In this document: positions 11,378-22,905 of the stretch, one piece after another
How the letters are laid out: every line of letters starts with the position of its first letter
How positions within the stretch are numbered: the first letter of the stretch is position 1
Assembly (NCBI GenBank): GCA_963556695.1
Contig: CAUWAG010000003.1
Coordinates: 4,092,001 to 4,156,000, forward strand
Direction of reading: 5' to 3'
Source: Anthostomella pinea
Taxonomy: Eukaryota; Ascomycota; Sordariomycetes; Xylariales; Xylariaceae
DNA: 64,000 nucleotides
The notes under the pieces: generated by a model
Databases searched by the model: none
The model's input: the letters and a program-made list of their open reading frames with translations, nothing else
Told to the model about the DNA's origin: nothing
Translations under genes and position numbers: made by a program

Positions 11378-12180
11378 CTAGGCCAGGAATCCTTTCCGAT
11401 ACTCGTAATTCTTCTTAAAGGCCTCGGCGATTTCACTCCTCGTTGCCACCCTATGACGAGCAATGTTAATAGCTATCCGAAAGAGTAGTGGTGGATAACG
11501 GAATTGCCTCCATGTGGCAGGACGAGAGGCGGACCGTATCGCGGGACAGAGAGATTGACAAAGGGTAGGAGCAAAAACGTCACCCTTACCATACGTCCTC
11601 TTTCTGGCTAATATACCCAGCAAACTGCTTCAAGGCGCCAAATCGGCCTGGCCGACCAGCAATGCGACAATGGAGACCGATGGTCATCATTCTCGGCATG
11701 CCTGCTTCGCCTTCCTCGTATAGCACGTCGAAAGCATCTTCATATGGTTGAAAAAGCCCATTGGGTTACCGAATCCGGAGCCCGTCGTATGGAACTTGAA
11801 GTCATTCACGTCATAACCCCTTCGAATTAGCTGGATAATCGTACGCTCGTGTTCTGGTGGACACACGAATAGGGGACCATTAAGCAACCCTTTGGGTCGG
11901 GAGAGTCGCTCTCATATGCGAGGTCGATCCAGTAGGGCACGTCGTCTGCGTATGTGTCGCTCATCCACTCGAGCTTCTCGCCCATCTCCTCGTATACCTG
12001 CGGGACTAGTGTGCGGGAGTGAGGGCTGTTGCGGCCATAGTACCAGCCCCTGGGGGCGTATCCGGTCATGGCCTTCAGGGAGGTGATGGCCTTTTTGATG
12101 TACTCCCGTTCTCTGTCTATGGACATGTCGTGATACTCAATCCAGCGGTACGCGCTGGCATTGGTTAGAGATGCGGGCAT
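11378..12180 (-). pseudogene. 5'-truncated, frameshifted polysaccharide deacetylase (PuuE/NodB type)
   Basis: Three remaining exons are clear: 11867-12180, 11590-11819 and 11378-11450. Introns have GTGTGT and GTAAGG donors and a CTAAT branch site in the first. The peptide reads YRWIEYHDMS, TGYAPRGWYYGRNSPHSR, SDTYADDVPYWIDL, YDVNDFKFHTTGSGFGNP, MTIGLHCRIAGRPGRF and ends KKNYEYRKGFLA. These are signatures of the PuuE-like branch of the NodB deacetylase family, which acts in urate/allantoin or related amide degradation. Two defects are visible. The N-terminal half, which should carry the first metal ligands, is absent because the gene runs into an AT-rich island at about 12,185. One base is missing near 11,737-11,741 (HMK|DAFDVLYEEGEAG must shift frame). 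ATG at 12180 is probably accidental. Confidence 0.8.
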
Positions 12181-12184
12181 TATT

Positions 12185-14385
12185 CTTACATAAAATACGC
12201 TTTATATCGTAAGTTAAGCCTTGTTGACAAAACGCATAACTTCGTTATTAATATTCGATAATTTAATTGCTTATATGCAAATTTCATGAACGTTTAAGTG
12301 CTTAACGTTAACAATCTTACATAATTTTAAACAAAAACGCTTTGTATAATCTTTAATAATAACATTAAATAGCCTTTGTAACTATATATGATTTGTTACT
12401 TTGTATAACTTCGCTTATATTCTTTTTATAATATTATATAGTATTGAATTAATTAATTAAATTAATGAGAAAACTTAGGCAAAATTTAAAAAACTTTAAA
12501 ATTTTGGATATTTCCAAAAAACTAAAAAAAAGCCCGATTATAATTAACTTATTTTTAAAACTACCGATTTTTTCTTAAAATAACGAACAGATTTCAAAAT
12601 GCTTAAAGGCGATAATATATGATGCAAGTAAAAAAAGTAAATTAAGTCGTATCGTAATATTTAAAAAGTTATTATAAATTTAGTTTTTTTAAAAGCTATT
12701 ATTAACGATTTTTTTAATAGCACTTATTTTGAAACTAGTATTAAAAAAACCTACAAAAAAAACTAACAAGTATTATTGAGAATTAAGTAAACCCCTTATT
12801 CATAATATTATAATAACAGTTTATTTTTATATCAATAAGCTTAATTTAAAGATAAATAGTTTAAAAATTTTAAAATATTAAATTAGTATAATCTTGAAAT
12901 TAAACCTTTTCTATTAACGGCAAGCTTACTATAAGAAAAAAGGTTAATATTATCGCATAATTTACTAAGAATTAAATACATAACATATACGTTAAAATGA
13001 TGATTAAAAATAAATAAGAAATTTAAAAAGTTAAGAAACATAAGATTATCAAATTATTTAACCTTTTAACATATTAATATTAGAAACGTTGCTAATATTT
13101 TCGTTTATTATGAATAGCTTTAGATATCTTTATAATATAGCTAATATTAATAAAATATAAATAATAATAATAAAAGTATTACACTTTGTTTAATATTATA
13201 ATTATTAATATTTATTTAATATCACAATCGTAACTATAAATTTAACTAATCTAGTATTTACATTTTATCTTTGTGAATTTAAATAAAAAGCTTATAATTT
13301 TCATAATTAAAACTATAAGTTTTAGAACACCTAGAAACCGTTAGATAAATAAATAAATAAATACCTTAAAAAAACAAGATAATCGTAATGAATAGCTAAC
13401 TAATAATAATATTATAGTAACAATATTACGATAATAAGCTTAAAAAAGCTAATTTGTTTAGAACAATAATAAAACTCGAATCCAAATAATAATAACACTT
13501 CTTTTTTGACTACCGTTTTTTTAATCAGGCTATTCTATCACGTTATATATAATAATAAATATATACTATTTTTATTTGTAACTAATATTAATTTTATAAC
13601 GTGTATAATTATTAACGACCTTGAAGAAAACTAATTTGCTTAAATTTAGAATAAAATTAATCGATTATATACATAGTATTACTTAACTGCCTTTTTATTA
13701 CGATATCTTACCGCGCGCTTATTAACAACGTATCTTCTTTTCTAGTTTATTTATAGCTATACCATTACCTTTAAAACTATATGTACGACTAAAAGAATAT
13801 ATTTATGCTAACAGTGAAGTAATTTAATAGTTTGTAACCTAAAAGCTTCGACTCAACTTTTTTCATAGACATTTATTATGAATATGTAAAGGTTAAGATA
13901 GCTGAATGCTGAAGCAAGGTGATGGCGGTGATTCCAAGAAGTAGGTGTATAAAGATACTTCAATCTATCCTGGTATGTTTATGGGTATTAGGCGTTTTAA
14001 AGGGATGTAGTAGTGGAGCCTTAGGGCTCCGATCGGTGACCAGTCGGCCTGACATGCCGGTGCAATACCCTTACATGAATACTTATAGAAGAAAAAAAGT
14101 TGAAACAAAACTACTTAAAAGACCTAAATTTAAATATTAATTACGTTATTATCTGTTTAACATTATATGGAGCTATCTACGGCTTTTTCAAACGTTAAAA
14201 GGTAAAATCTTACTGCTAGCATTTTTTTTCGATTTCTTTTTGCTATAAAAGGTAATTAAAAGTAAAAAGGTAGAAAAAAAAAGCTCAACACTAATATTAT
14301 TCGTACATCGCCTATTATACTATACTAAATACCTTTAATAAACTATTAGAATCCATTACATTAAAGCTTTAATGTATTGTTAATA
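12185..14385. repeat. AT-rich island, probably an ancient RIP-mutated repeat
   Basis: About 2.2 kb with very high A+T, dominated by TA and TTAAT words, without any open frame of note, against GC-balanced flanks. Borders are sharp. Such isochore-like blocks in Pezizomycotina are normally transposons mutated by repeat-induced point mutation; the original element can no longer be recognised. A GC-richer patch survives at about 13,905-14,085. The island lies between the two broken genes. Confidence 0.8.
13905..14085. other. GC-richer patch inside the AT island, with short hairpin
   Basis: About 180 bp of normal composition interrupt the island. It contains GGAGCC-TTAG-GGCTCC (6 bp stem) followed by GATCGGTGACCAGTCGGCC, which resembles palindromic ends of fungal LTRs. 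Origin is not established. Confidence 0.4.
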
Positions 14386-15733
14386 GGTATACCTACTGGA
14401 AGGTTTAATGGGTATAATGTAATTGGTTTGACCCCTAACCACAGGTGTATGCAATGCCTAGTGAAACAGTCCTTAGTAAGGGCAGCTTTCCACTTCACGG
14501 TTGGTCATCAACTTACAGTCCAGATGCTGTTGAACGCTGGGCTTCCAGTGCTCTCAATGCCCACTGCAGCCTCATCTACCACACTTGGCGTGAGAATAGC
14601 GGCGTATTTACTGGCGATATCGTCGATCTTGGGCCTCAGCGAGGCTATACCGGAGTTCTCGACATGGTCAACCAGGAAAGAGTCCAGCTTGTCCTTAGCC
14701 ACTCGGTATTCTGGCAAGAAGGAGGCGCGCCCGTCGCTGTGGAGGACTATGCCGTGCCACTCGGGCATCTTGTCGAACTCTGAAGGCAGCTCAATCTCTT
14801 CCACTTCCGCTCCATGATCTCTCAACAACTTTGCACCGGTTTCCATCGCCGCCGCAGTACCGGGACCAACTGTGGCCAGACGATGGTTGAGAAGGGCGAA
14901 TTTGGCTCCCTTGACGGTGAAGGCATTGTCAGGGGGCAAGTCGTCTTCGATGGCGAACACGTCAGCAAGTAATTGCAAGTCATCTATGCTGCGGGCAAAA
15001 ATCCCCAGAGTATCCAAGATAAGCGAGTAGATCTTCTGCCCTTCTCTGCTGATGGAGTTCCACGTCGGCTTGGTGGCATATATGCCGTTATATGAGCCAG
15101 GACGGATTGTACTTCCACCAGTGTGGGTGCCGAGTCCAATAGGTGCCTGATAATCCCCAACGGCTGCCGCCGAGCCCGAAGAAGAGCCGCCTGGGTTTCT
15201 CGTCGGATCATGCGGGTTGCGAGTCTTCGGACCCAATGTGGTTGATGTAAACTCGGTCGTCCTAGTTTTGCCTTGGGGGTCCAGGTCAGTCTGCGTATGA
15301 TCCCATGCCGTGCTTCACGTCTTACCCAGTACCAACGCCCCAGCATGACGCAGAGTGATGATGGAGGCTGCATCTAGATTCGGTGCATCGCCCTCATAGA
15401 TGGGAGAACTATGCTGCGTAGGCATATCTGCTGAGATATTAGTTCCGCGCATCTCCATCTGAGAGCCCAGGAGGTTGACGAACCTTTAGTATATATCACG
15501 TCTTTGACAGCGATTCCAACTCCGTGCAGAGGTCCTCGCCCATGTCGCGGGACTTGATCAAATCTTTTGGCCTGCTCGATGACGTATTCGGGGTCTAGAT
15601 AAGCCCAAGCCCTGACAGTTACATCCCTCCTGTCAATGCGTGAAAGTAGCGACCGGGCGTACTCCTCTACGGTGAAAGAACCGTTCTTGAACTTGGATAG
15701 TGCTTGAGTGGCTGTGAGCTTGTATGGCTCCAT
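14380..15733 (-). pseudogene. Amidase (amidase-signature family), 3' end lost
   Basis: Exons 15484-15733, 15326-15427, 14517-15271 and probably 14380-14457. The first three join in frame for 369 codons. Introns have good branch sites (ACTAAT, ACTGAC). Signature features: catalytic Lys in GIAVKDVIYTK; the glycine/serine stretch GGSSSGSAAAVGD with the cis-Ser; GGSTIRPGSYNGIYATKPT with the nucleophilic Ser; MPTQHSSPIYEGDAP typical of a fungal amidase group. The last exon begins TALHTPVV, as expected, but then reads RGQTNYIIPIKPSSR and stops at the border of the AT island. Family members continue about 40 residues (NGMPIGLSLV..) beyond this point. The catalytic core is intact; loss of the C-terminus makes function doubtful. 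Same strand as the deacetylase remnant across the island. Confidence 0.8.
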
Positions 15734-16109
15734 GTTGCATATCTTACAGATTACGAACTCGAAGCGATGGTAGTCGAAGCGCTCTGGGCCCCGTGGCTGC
15801 TTGATAATTCCAGCTTAGGAGAATGGGCTAAGATAATCATCTATGGCATCGTCAAGCGATCTGGGTTAGTTACTTCAAGAAGCGCTGATGATTCCGTGAT
15901 AGACAGACTCAAGGGGAAGATCCCTTCACTAACACCACTCCCGTCCGGGTGCTGTTTGGCATTGTTCGCACCTCCGCCGGGCCGGCATCGGAGACATCCG
16001 GCTATCGATCGGGATGCATTATTTCCCGACTACTGCCCGCACGAGCTCGTTGATGCCAATAAGAAACACATTGCTGTGCCGTAATTCCCAAGCGGTTAAA
16101 GTGCATCTA

Positions 16110-16322
16110 CACTGAGCCATCATAAGTCTCCGTACGCCACCCGTCTAGCAAATAACGGTAAATTTATCGAATTAAAATAAGCACTATGGAACAAGCATTA
16201 GGAGTGACGTATTGAAGCAGAGCTGCTTTTTTCTATATGCTTATTTTAGTACTCCTAACTATCCTACTAGTAATCTGCAGTCTTGCTAACATGCGCGTAC
16301 GGAGACTTATGAGGGCTGAGTG
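16110..16322. mobile_element. MITE-like element with ~29 bp terminal inverted repeats and TA flanks
   Basis: The left end (from CACTGAGCC at 16110) and the right end (to GGCTGAGTG at 16322) are inverted copies. TCATAAGTCTCCGTACGC is perfect (18 bp), and the full ~29 bp terminal repeat has two mismatches. Both ends abut TA (16108-16109 and 16323-16324), the target-site duplication of Tc1/mariner-like elements. Inner symmetry continues (AAAATAAGCA near 16178, TGCTTATTTT near 16239). At 213 bp it has no coding capacity, so it would need a transposase elsewhere. Confidence 0.7.
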
Positions 16323-16605
16323 TACATGGAGCTGTGTCATGTTCGTGAAAGGATGCGCCCGTACATGGACGGTATTATCCACCGACGTAATGTCGGCCTG
16401 TGGAGTCGCAAAACTCCAACATACGGTCTATTTCATCGTCTAGGTTCGTTGTCTCAACATGATCTATCTCGAAGCGTTCAAGGCCCACCAGCTGTTAAGT
16501 ACATCATAAGAACGAATCTAACCACCCCTTCAAGCAAAGCACGACCACACCTGCCTTGCCCCGTACTGGAAAAACACACCACTCACCTTGACAACTCGTG
16601 CTCAA

Positions 16606-19410
16606 TCATACACCCGAGGGCCCTAGGCTGTTCAAAACGACAGTACCGTAGTCTCCCGGACCGTCGAAGAAGAAGTTCTGGTCAAGACCCAGCCCCTCGA
16701 ACAGATCATGCGCCCACGAAGCGTTGGAATGCCAGCCATCATGGGGTTGTTGCGCGCAGTTCTCTGCCACCATACCGTCCATCGGCCAGTCCCTCTCCGG
16801 GGCGGGCTCGCTGAGGTCTGAGTCTTCAGTATTGCTGGTGGCTGTCGATTCGTACCTGCGGCCCAACAAGCTCTCGCCCCCCATTGATGCCACAATGTCT
16901 GCCCACCTCTCTAGCTTCAGGCGTGTGATGCTGATCTTCCTCGCAGCTAAGTCCCAGATGTTGTTGTCCCAGACGCCGCCTTGCTTCGTGCTAACTTCTC
17001 GCCGGGCCTCTTCGAACCGTGCCCCCATAGCCTGAAGGATGTTGAGGATGTCGATTTGGAGTTCTGGCTGAGAGAGGAAATGAGCTTTGATGGCGCTGAC
17101 TGCAGCAGGTATAGCCGGGTCTGAATCCCCCGTCTTGAACACAGGCACCGAGTCAGGAGTCGCTCCAGTGCTGGAGGCACCTTGGGTGCTTTGTGTTGCC
17201 GAACTTGCCGTTGCCATAGCCACAGTTTGCGGGTAACTAGCTTCGGGGCTGGAAAGCTTTGCCCAACGAGCTAACATTGTCACGGCATTGATGAGCTGCG
17301 CGCAGACGGGCATAGGCAACACAAAATACTCCGTGACCTCGATGGACAACCAGTATTCAAACCACGCCTTGAGTGCTGCGTTGGAGCGATAGAAGACGTC
17401 GAGAGAGGAGGCTGAAGTTATGGTCAAAGACGTGAAAGAGGTCGATATTTTCTCCAACAGAGCCATGTCGATAACGGGAGGTTCCCATAACCGCAAAGTA
17501 GCCGTGTTCATATGGCAAAGGATGAGTTCTATATTTGTTACTCGCCAAGGTCACTGGTCTCGGACGTGGTGAACTTACTATTGGATCTGAGTTGTCTGGG
17601 GAGCGCTGTTCTGTACTTGTCCAACTCTGCCTGAAACACGCCGAAATATGCGTTCATAGGTGCCCGGGTGATTCCAGTCAGGTCGTCTTCGAGGTTATCC
17701 TTGTCATGTAGCTGGGCAATCCTTTCCGAGAGATGCTGAATACGGACTAGCAGGACCAATAGTGAATCTGTCTCGTATTCCTTCGCCGAGTCAAGGTCCT
17801 TGAGGCATTGGTCGGCATAGGGGGTGTACTTTATGGGGTCCATGCGCTGGAATGCGAGAGCAACACTGCGTCAATGTAAGCCTTGACGCCGACCTCCAAT
17901 GAAGCTGCCAGATGACAAAAGAGGAAGTTCATGGTTGTACTCGAGCCAAGTGGGAGGGTTTCTTACATCGAGTTCATGTACCACACACCACACAAGGCTC
18001 TTTTCTCGTCACTTGTTCTTGCTTTCGGGGCTTCAGGGTTCGGGACCAGGAGCCTTGTTCTTTCTTGAAGCTCAGGCAACCTGTTGATGCCGAGATCCGC
18101 CACGAGACTATTGGCCAGTGCTATCAGGTTGCTCATTTGCGCATGCATCATGCACTGGTAGTGGTAATAACCTAGAACCAGCAGCAGGGACTGGAGCATC
18201 TCTAGAGATCGTTCGGAGCGCATAAGCATCTGCTCCGAGATGTGTTTCATGATGAGATAGTTCTGGGCCCTCATCGATTTCAGATTTCGGTACGATGAGA
18301 CCATCCGGATCGTGGCAAACAGAAAGGGACGTGTCGATACCATCTCAGCAGCGGTGATTCCCGGACGCAGCGTTACGAAAGGATATTCCGGCATCAGCTT
18401 GTTGACGAAGGTTGCCAGGAGAGCCTCATCGGACTCAACAGGCATAGGGACTTCGCCGACCTGGGCCCTGCAAATGCAAATCTGAGGGGCATACACGTTG
18501 TAAGAGCCCGGGATGACGCGCAGCTGGTCAGGGACAGCCTCCAAAGGCGAAGTAGTATCGTCACCATACGGCGTTCGACAATGTGCCGAAACATCAGCAT
18601 CTGTCTCCGACTGGACACATGATGTATCCGATTGGATGTCAACAGGTTGTCTCGCCGAGCTAGAGACTTCTCCCGAGTTAGTAGCCTTGAGAAGGTTAAC
18701 CAAGCTGTTCAACCTTTCCTCAAGCTGGGCCGTTTTACTGTTGCGAAAGAACCACAGTCAGTACCGATCGACGACGACGATGGTAAGAGCAGCAGCATGA
18801 ATGATGGGAATACCGAATCGGCCTATGAGCTCTCCCTCTTGGTATCACACAGCTTCCGTAGTATTTTGGCTTCAATACCAACGCACAGACAGACAGACAC
18901 ACACCCACACACAAGGCCAGTCTCCCGATAACTCAAGGGGACGGGAAAATCAACGACAAAGCCGCGGTAATGGACCAAGTGGCCCGCTGCCAAGGACCAG
19001 AGCGAGGCAGCCGGCCAGAAGTAAGGAAAGACTTACGACGGCTTGCTCTGTCGTTTCTTCCTTGGTTTGTGGACTTGGCCCACGCAGTCTTTCTCAAGGC
19101 GTTCACACCTAGACCGCCAGCATCGTATTAGCAGATGCTCCTCAGTCCAAGGGGTGGCAAAGGGGTGGCGACGGCAAGGGGCGGTGCGTTGTGACCCAGG
19201 CGCGCAGGCGTCACCTGCACGCCCCGACCGTTGCGCAACGCAGCAACGACGCGGCCCGGCAAATTGAAAAGGGGAGAGAAAGTGCCTTTACCGGTCACAT
19301 TTGGAGCCCGTCGAGGAGTCGCTGGACCGCAGGCATTTGGCCTTTGCCAGGGCACATGGCGAGCACGCGGCGCCCCATTTCGCAATGGTGACGCTCTTTG
19401 GTCTGTCCAT
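16606..19410 (-). CDS. Zn2Cys6 fungal transcription factor
   Basis: Five exons: 19292-19410, 19037-19108, 18737-17967, 17579-17865 and 16606-17528, giving 723 residues with every splice in frame. The start is ATG at 19410 (MDRPKSVTIAKWGAAC). The binuclear zinc cluster is split by intron 1: CSPCALAKAKC with an 11-residue loop, then CDRCERLEKDC. All six cysteines are present. A basic linker follows (HKPRKKRQSKPS), then a coiled-coil dimerisation segment (KTAQLEERLNSLVNLLKA). The middle region (GVWYMNSI-VALAFQRMDPIKYTPYADQCL) is typical of the fungal transcription factor homology domain. The C-terminus is acidic/aromatic (HDLFEGLGLDQNFFFDG), plausibly activating. It lies between an amidase and an MFS transporter and is a candidate regulator of that group; this is inference. 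Confidence 0.85.
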
Positions 19411-19660
19411 TGCACCATCTGCCAGTTCGAGTCGTGTGTCTCTCTGAGTGGCCACGATCTATCCGGCGGCCGGCGGACTTTCAGAGTCTGAGCCGTCAGC
19501 CGTCGAAAGAGCGTGGAGCGCTGGGGGTGTGTGAGGTATTGATTCCCACGCAATGTCCGTCACCGGGGACGGAGGTTAGAGATATTCTCCGATCTCCGCC
19601 GGCCACGTACACGGAGTGAGGCGTGGAGCTTATGTTACTAAGTCGATGGTGTTACCTTCC

Positions 19661-19673
19661 CAATGCCGCAGCT
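19661..19673 (+). repeat. Target-site duplication, left copy
   Basis: CAATGCCGCAGCT, repeated exactly at 19841-19853 on the other side of the LINE fragment. Confidence 0.85.
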
Positions 19674-19840
19674 CCCAAAGTCATACAGCCGCAACAATGG
19701 GGATGGGCTCGTGAGCGGGACTGACTGTACTTATTATCTTGATACCTCCACAACCCTGCGATGCAGAGGCTCTGGGAGGCGTGGTTTGCACTACTGAGGA
19801 GCGATCCCCCACGTTAAATACAATCAATCAATCAATCAAT
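19674..19840 (+). mobile_element. 5'-truncated LINE insertion (3' UTR only) with (AATC)n tail
   Basis: 167 bp homologous to the 3' UTR of the LINE copies at 23.5 kb and 52.3 kb (CGCAACAATGGGGATGGG .. GTTTGCACTACTGAGGAG), ending in AATC repeats. It is flanked by perfect 13 bp direct repeats CAATGCCGCAGCT at 19661-19673 and 19841-19853, the target-site duplication. The tail is AATC, unlike the AAAC tail of the other copies. Confidence 0.85.
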
Positions 19841-20184
19841 CAATGCCGCAGCTGAACCACAGAATGATAAGTACAGGACTCTGCCCTACCCTACCCCCTG
19901 AAGACGGACGGTGTTGGTTGTTGCTTCAGTGCAGGTGGCCGAGGACGGGGTTTTGCGATAAAGTCCGACTGTCCTCGGGCAGGCCAGCCATTCCATCCGC
20001 CCCCTTTCCATTTCCCCTGCCCTGCCTCGCGCAAGACACATAGGTCAGGACCAACTGCAACTTTCCCATATGCCAAGATGCGTCTTGGGCTAATACCTCT
20101 TTCTGCCTCGTCAGACCAACATCTGGTAATTGAGACGGCTGCTGGAAATACTTCGGTAAATTATCCGAACAGGCCTGCTTCACG

Positions 20185-22316
20185 ATGCGTGTAAACCGTC
20201 CCAGTTCCGCTCAAGGAGACCCCAAGGGCCATGGCCATGAATCCGGTTTCTCGACAGACGGCTCGGCACCTCACCTGCCCAGTGCTGAGCTAGAGAAATG
20301 CGCGACTGACGAGGCTGGGTCTTTGCGCCCTCCCAACGACCAGCCTGCAAAATTTGAGAGCGCAGAACCCATAGAGATGAGCGGATGGACCTTCTATACT
20401 CTGATATTTTCCGTCATCCTGGCCTCGCTCCTGATTGCTCTTAACGCCACCGTGCTGGGAACTGTAAGGAGACTCTGGCAACACCCAACCGACCCCCATT
20501 GCTTATACTTTGACAGGCTATCCCAGCTATCACGTCCGCCTTCGGTACCGTCGACGATGTCGGCTGGTACGCCTCGGCGTACCTTATAGCAAAGTCAGTC
20601 GAGTATATCCCGTCTTTGCAGCAACACTTCAGGGGCAGTGACTGTACCTGATACAGGCAAAGAACGGACCCGCGGGTTTCCAAACTGCTGCTCGTACTGT
20701 TGCTTTTCAAGGCTAAGTTGTTTGCGATAGCTGCGCCATGTCGCCCTTGGTCGGACGGCTATACCGAACATTCCCTCTGAAGGTCATGTTCGTCTCTTTC
20801 GTGGTGATTTTCGAGATTGGGTCCTTGATCGGAGGGCTATCAAAGTCTTCCCCGATGCTCATCGTTGCAAGGGCAATCAGTGGGATTGGGGGCAGTGGCA
20901 TCTTAAACGGAGGCCAAACCATTATCGCGGCGACCGTTCCGATAGAAAAACGTGCGTTCTGGAACGGAATCATACTAGGTTGCTTCGCCTTAGGCCAAGC
21001 GATCGGCCCTCTGATCGGTGGTGCGTTAACCCAAGAAGCCACCTGGCGTTGGTGTTTTTACTTGTAAGTCTGGGGATCGGGACGACATCGGAGTGAAATT
21101 GTGTATACTAATAACGCCAGGAATCTCCCAGTCGGAGGGATCGTCATTTTTCTGTTCGTGGTTGTGGTCAGACTGCCTGTGGTAAAGCTTTCTGACAAGA
21201 AGATGACGGTACTCGAGAGGATCTTGGAAATTGACCTCATTGGGTTCTTCACCTTCGCAGCCGCGTGCACGATGTTCCTGATGGGCTTACAATGGGGCGG
21301 GACTAAGTACGCCTGGAACTCGCCAACAGTTATTGGGCTTCTATCTGGCGGCGTGGTAGCCTTCGTAATTCTCGGCTGCTGGTTCGCTCACAGAGGAGAA
21401 GCGGCATTAATACCACCAAGGCTCTTACAAAACCGGATCAACGTGATGATCACCATCACGTCTTTCGTTCAAAGCGGTGCCACCACCACCGCGTTGTACT
21501 GGTTACCGGTCTGGTTCCAGGCCATCAAAGATGCAAACCCTCTACAGAGTGGCGTGATGATCCTTCCGTTGATCCTGTCTCAGCTGGTTGCGTCGGTGGT
21601 GTGTGGCGTCCTCGTCCAGAAAACCGGCTACTATCTTCCGGAAGTGATTGTGGGCAATGCGTTGGTGGCAGTCGGAGCTGGCCTAACATCGACTTTCTCA
21701 CCATCGACGACCCAAAGCGAGATCATCGGCTACCAGGTCTTGGTGGGAGCTGGCCGGGGTCTGGTACTACAATTGGTCAGTGGCCTTCATTGGCCCGCCC
21801 GTCTTGTGGTCATTGCGTATACTGACTGACCGCGATACCCAGCTCGTAACAGCAATACAGGCAAACGCACCAAGAGAAGATGCCTCTATTGCTTCAGCCT
21901 ATGCCATGTTCTCTCAATTCCTAGGGGGTGCTTTCTTCACCTCCATCGCGAAGTCGATCTTCACCAGCTCTATTGGGGACGCTCTTCATCAATTCGCTCC
22001 AGGCGTTGACCCGGACTTGCTGATTAACAGCGGAGTCACTGACTTCATCAAGATCCTCCCCCAAGAACTGCTTCAGGGGGCTTTGCTAGCCTATAACCAA
22101 GCCATAGACCATGTCTTCGTAAGTTGTCTGTATAGGTCTGGCGTATATTTTCTGCTGACGTCGTTCTAGTATCTCCAGTTGGCCGCCGCAAGCTGTGCTT
22201 TTGTCACAGGTTGGGGAATGGGATGGAATAACCTGAACCATATCAAGCAGGAAAAGGGAGATTACGAGGACGTCAGCGAGGCACAACCCACGGCAAAGAG
22301 ATCCGCCGTTGTATAA
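20185..22316 (+). CDS. MFS transporter, 14-TM drug:H+ antiporter type
   Basis: Six exons: 20185-20463, 20517-20593, 20731-21063, 21121-21775, 21843-22118 and 22170-22316, giving 588 residues, all in frame. After an ~65-residue cytosolic N-terminus, the first membrane span (WTFYTLIFSVILASLLIALNATVLGT) is followed by the family motif AIPAITSAFGTVDDVGWYASAYLIANCAMSPLVGRLYRTFPLK. Motif C-like glycine-rich spans follow (ISGIGGSGILNGG, GCFALGQAIGPLIGGALTQEATWRWCFYL). The late part has PREDASIASAYAMFSQFLGGAFFTSIAKSIF, typical of fungal DHA14 efflux pumps. Located in the plasma membrane; substrate is unknown. Divergently placed relative to the Zn2Cys6 gene with a 775 bp spacer, which may be a shared control region. 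Confidence 0.88.
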
Positions 22317-22905
22317 TCAGTGTCACAGGCATCTTGTGTTACGGGATGGATGGATGCCGCTGCATGATACCAGGACGGAATAACCCTGATACCCAATAGT
22401 ATCAAGGCTCATGCAGGTACAGAGGAATGTACAGATTCTCTGAAGCGCTACAAATGCTTCAGGGAAGCCCTTGACAATGGCCCACAAAAGAGACGAGACT
22501 CCTGGACTCGAAGAACCATTATAGAAGTCGCAGGTGACGAATCAATTTCTTTTCATCACCTTCAGCTGTTGCCAAATCTGATATTTGCGCCTCCGCACAT
22601 ACCTTAACTCAGCCAGGTGTACGCATGGGCCGAGACATATTCCCTCGAGGTGTCGCACCTAGTCTGTTCATTGTTCAGATGAAGTGGCAGCACGTGCTGA
22701 ATGATTATTGTATCGGTTCAGTCTGGATGTTGTTCCCAGGCATTCTCGGGTTGTTTGCCGTCTATGTCCCCGTGGCAATCCGTGTCTATTCAGACACATG
22801 TTTTGTGACTCCCGACCAATTAAACAGTTCTTTGGCCCTTGTTCATTCCACAGCACTTTGCTTATCAACCAGCGGGCGGCTCATCATAAGAGAGTGTTAC
22901 GGTAT
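22317..22905. other. Intergenic, no gene seen
   Basis: About 590 bp between the MFS gene and the LINE copy. One frame from 22625 runs into the LINE but shows no coding character. Confidence 0.45.

Noticed and set aside
11820..11866. Apparent frameshift in the deacetylase remnant
   Set aside because: It is a normal 47 bp intron (GTGTGT donor, CTAAT branch, AAG acceptor) that restores the family sequence. Only the later single-base loss near 11,740 remains unexplained.
14377..14817. Plus-strand open frames over the amidase
   Set aside because: They mirror the amidase exon on the minus strand, which carries the recognisable motifs.
15428..15483. Apparent frameshift in the amidase after VKDVIYTK
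   Set aside because: A 56 bp intron with an ACTAAT branch and CAG acceptor restores DMPTQHSSPIYEG in frame.
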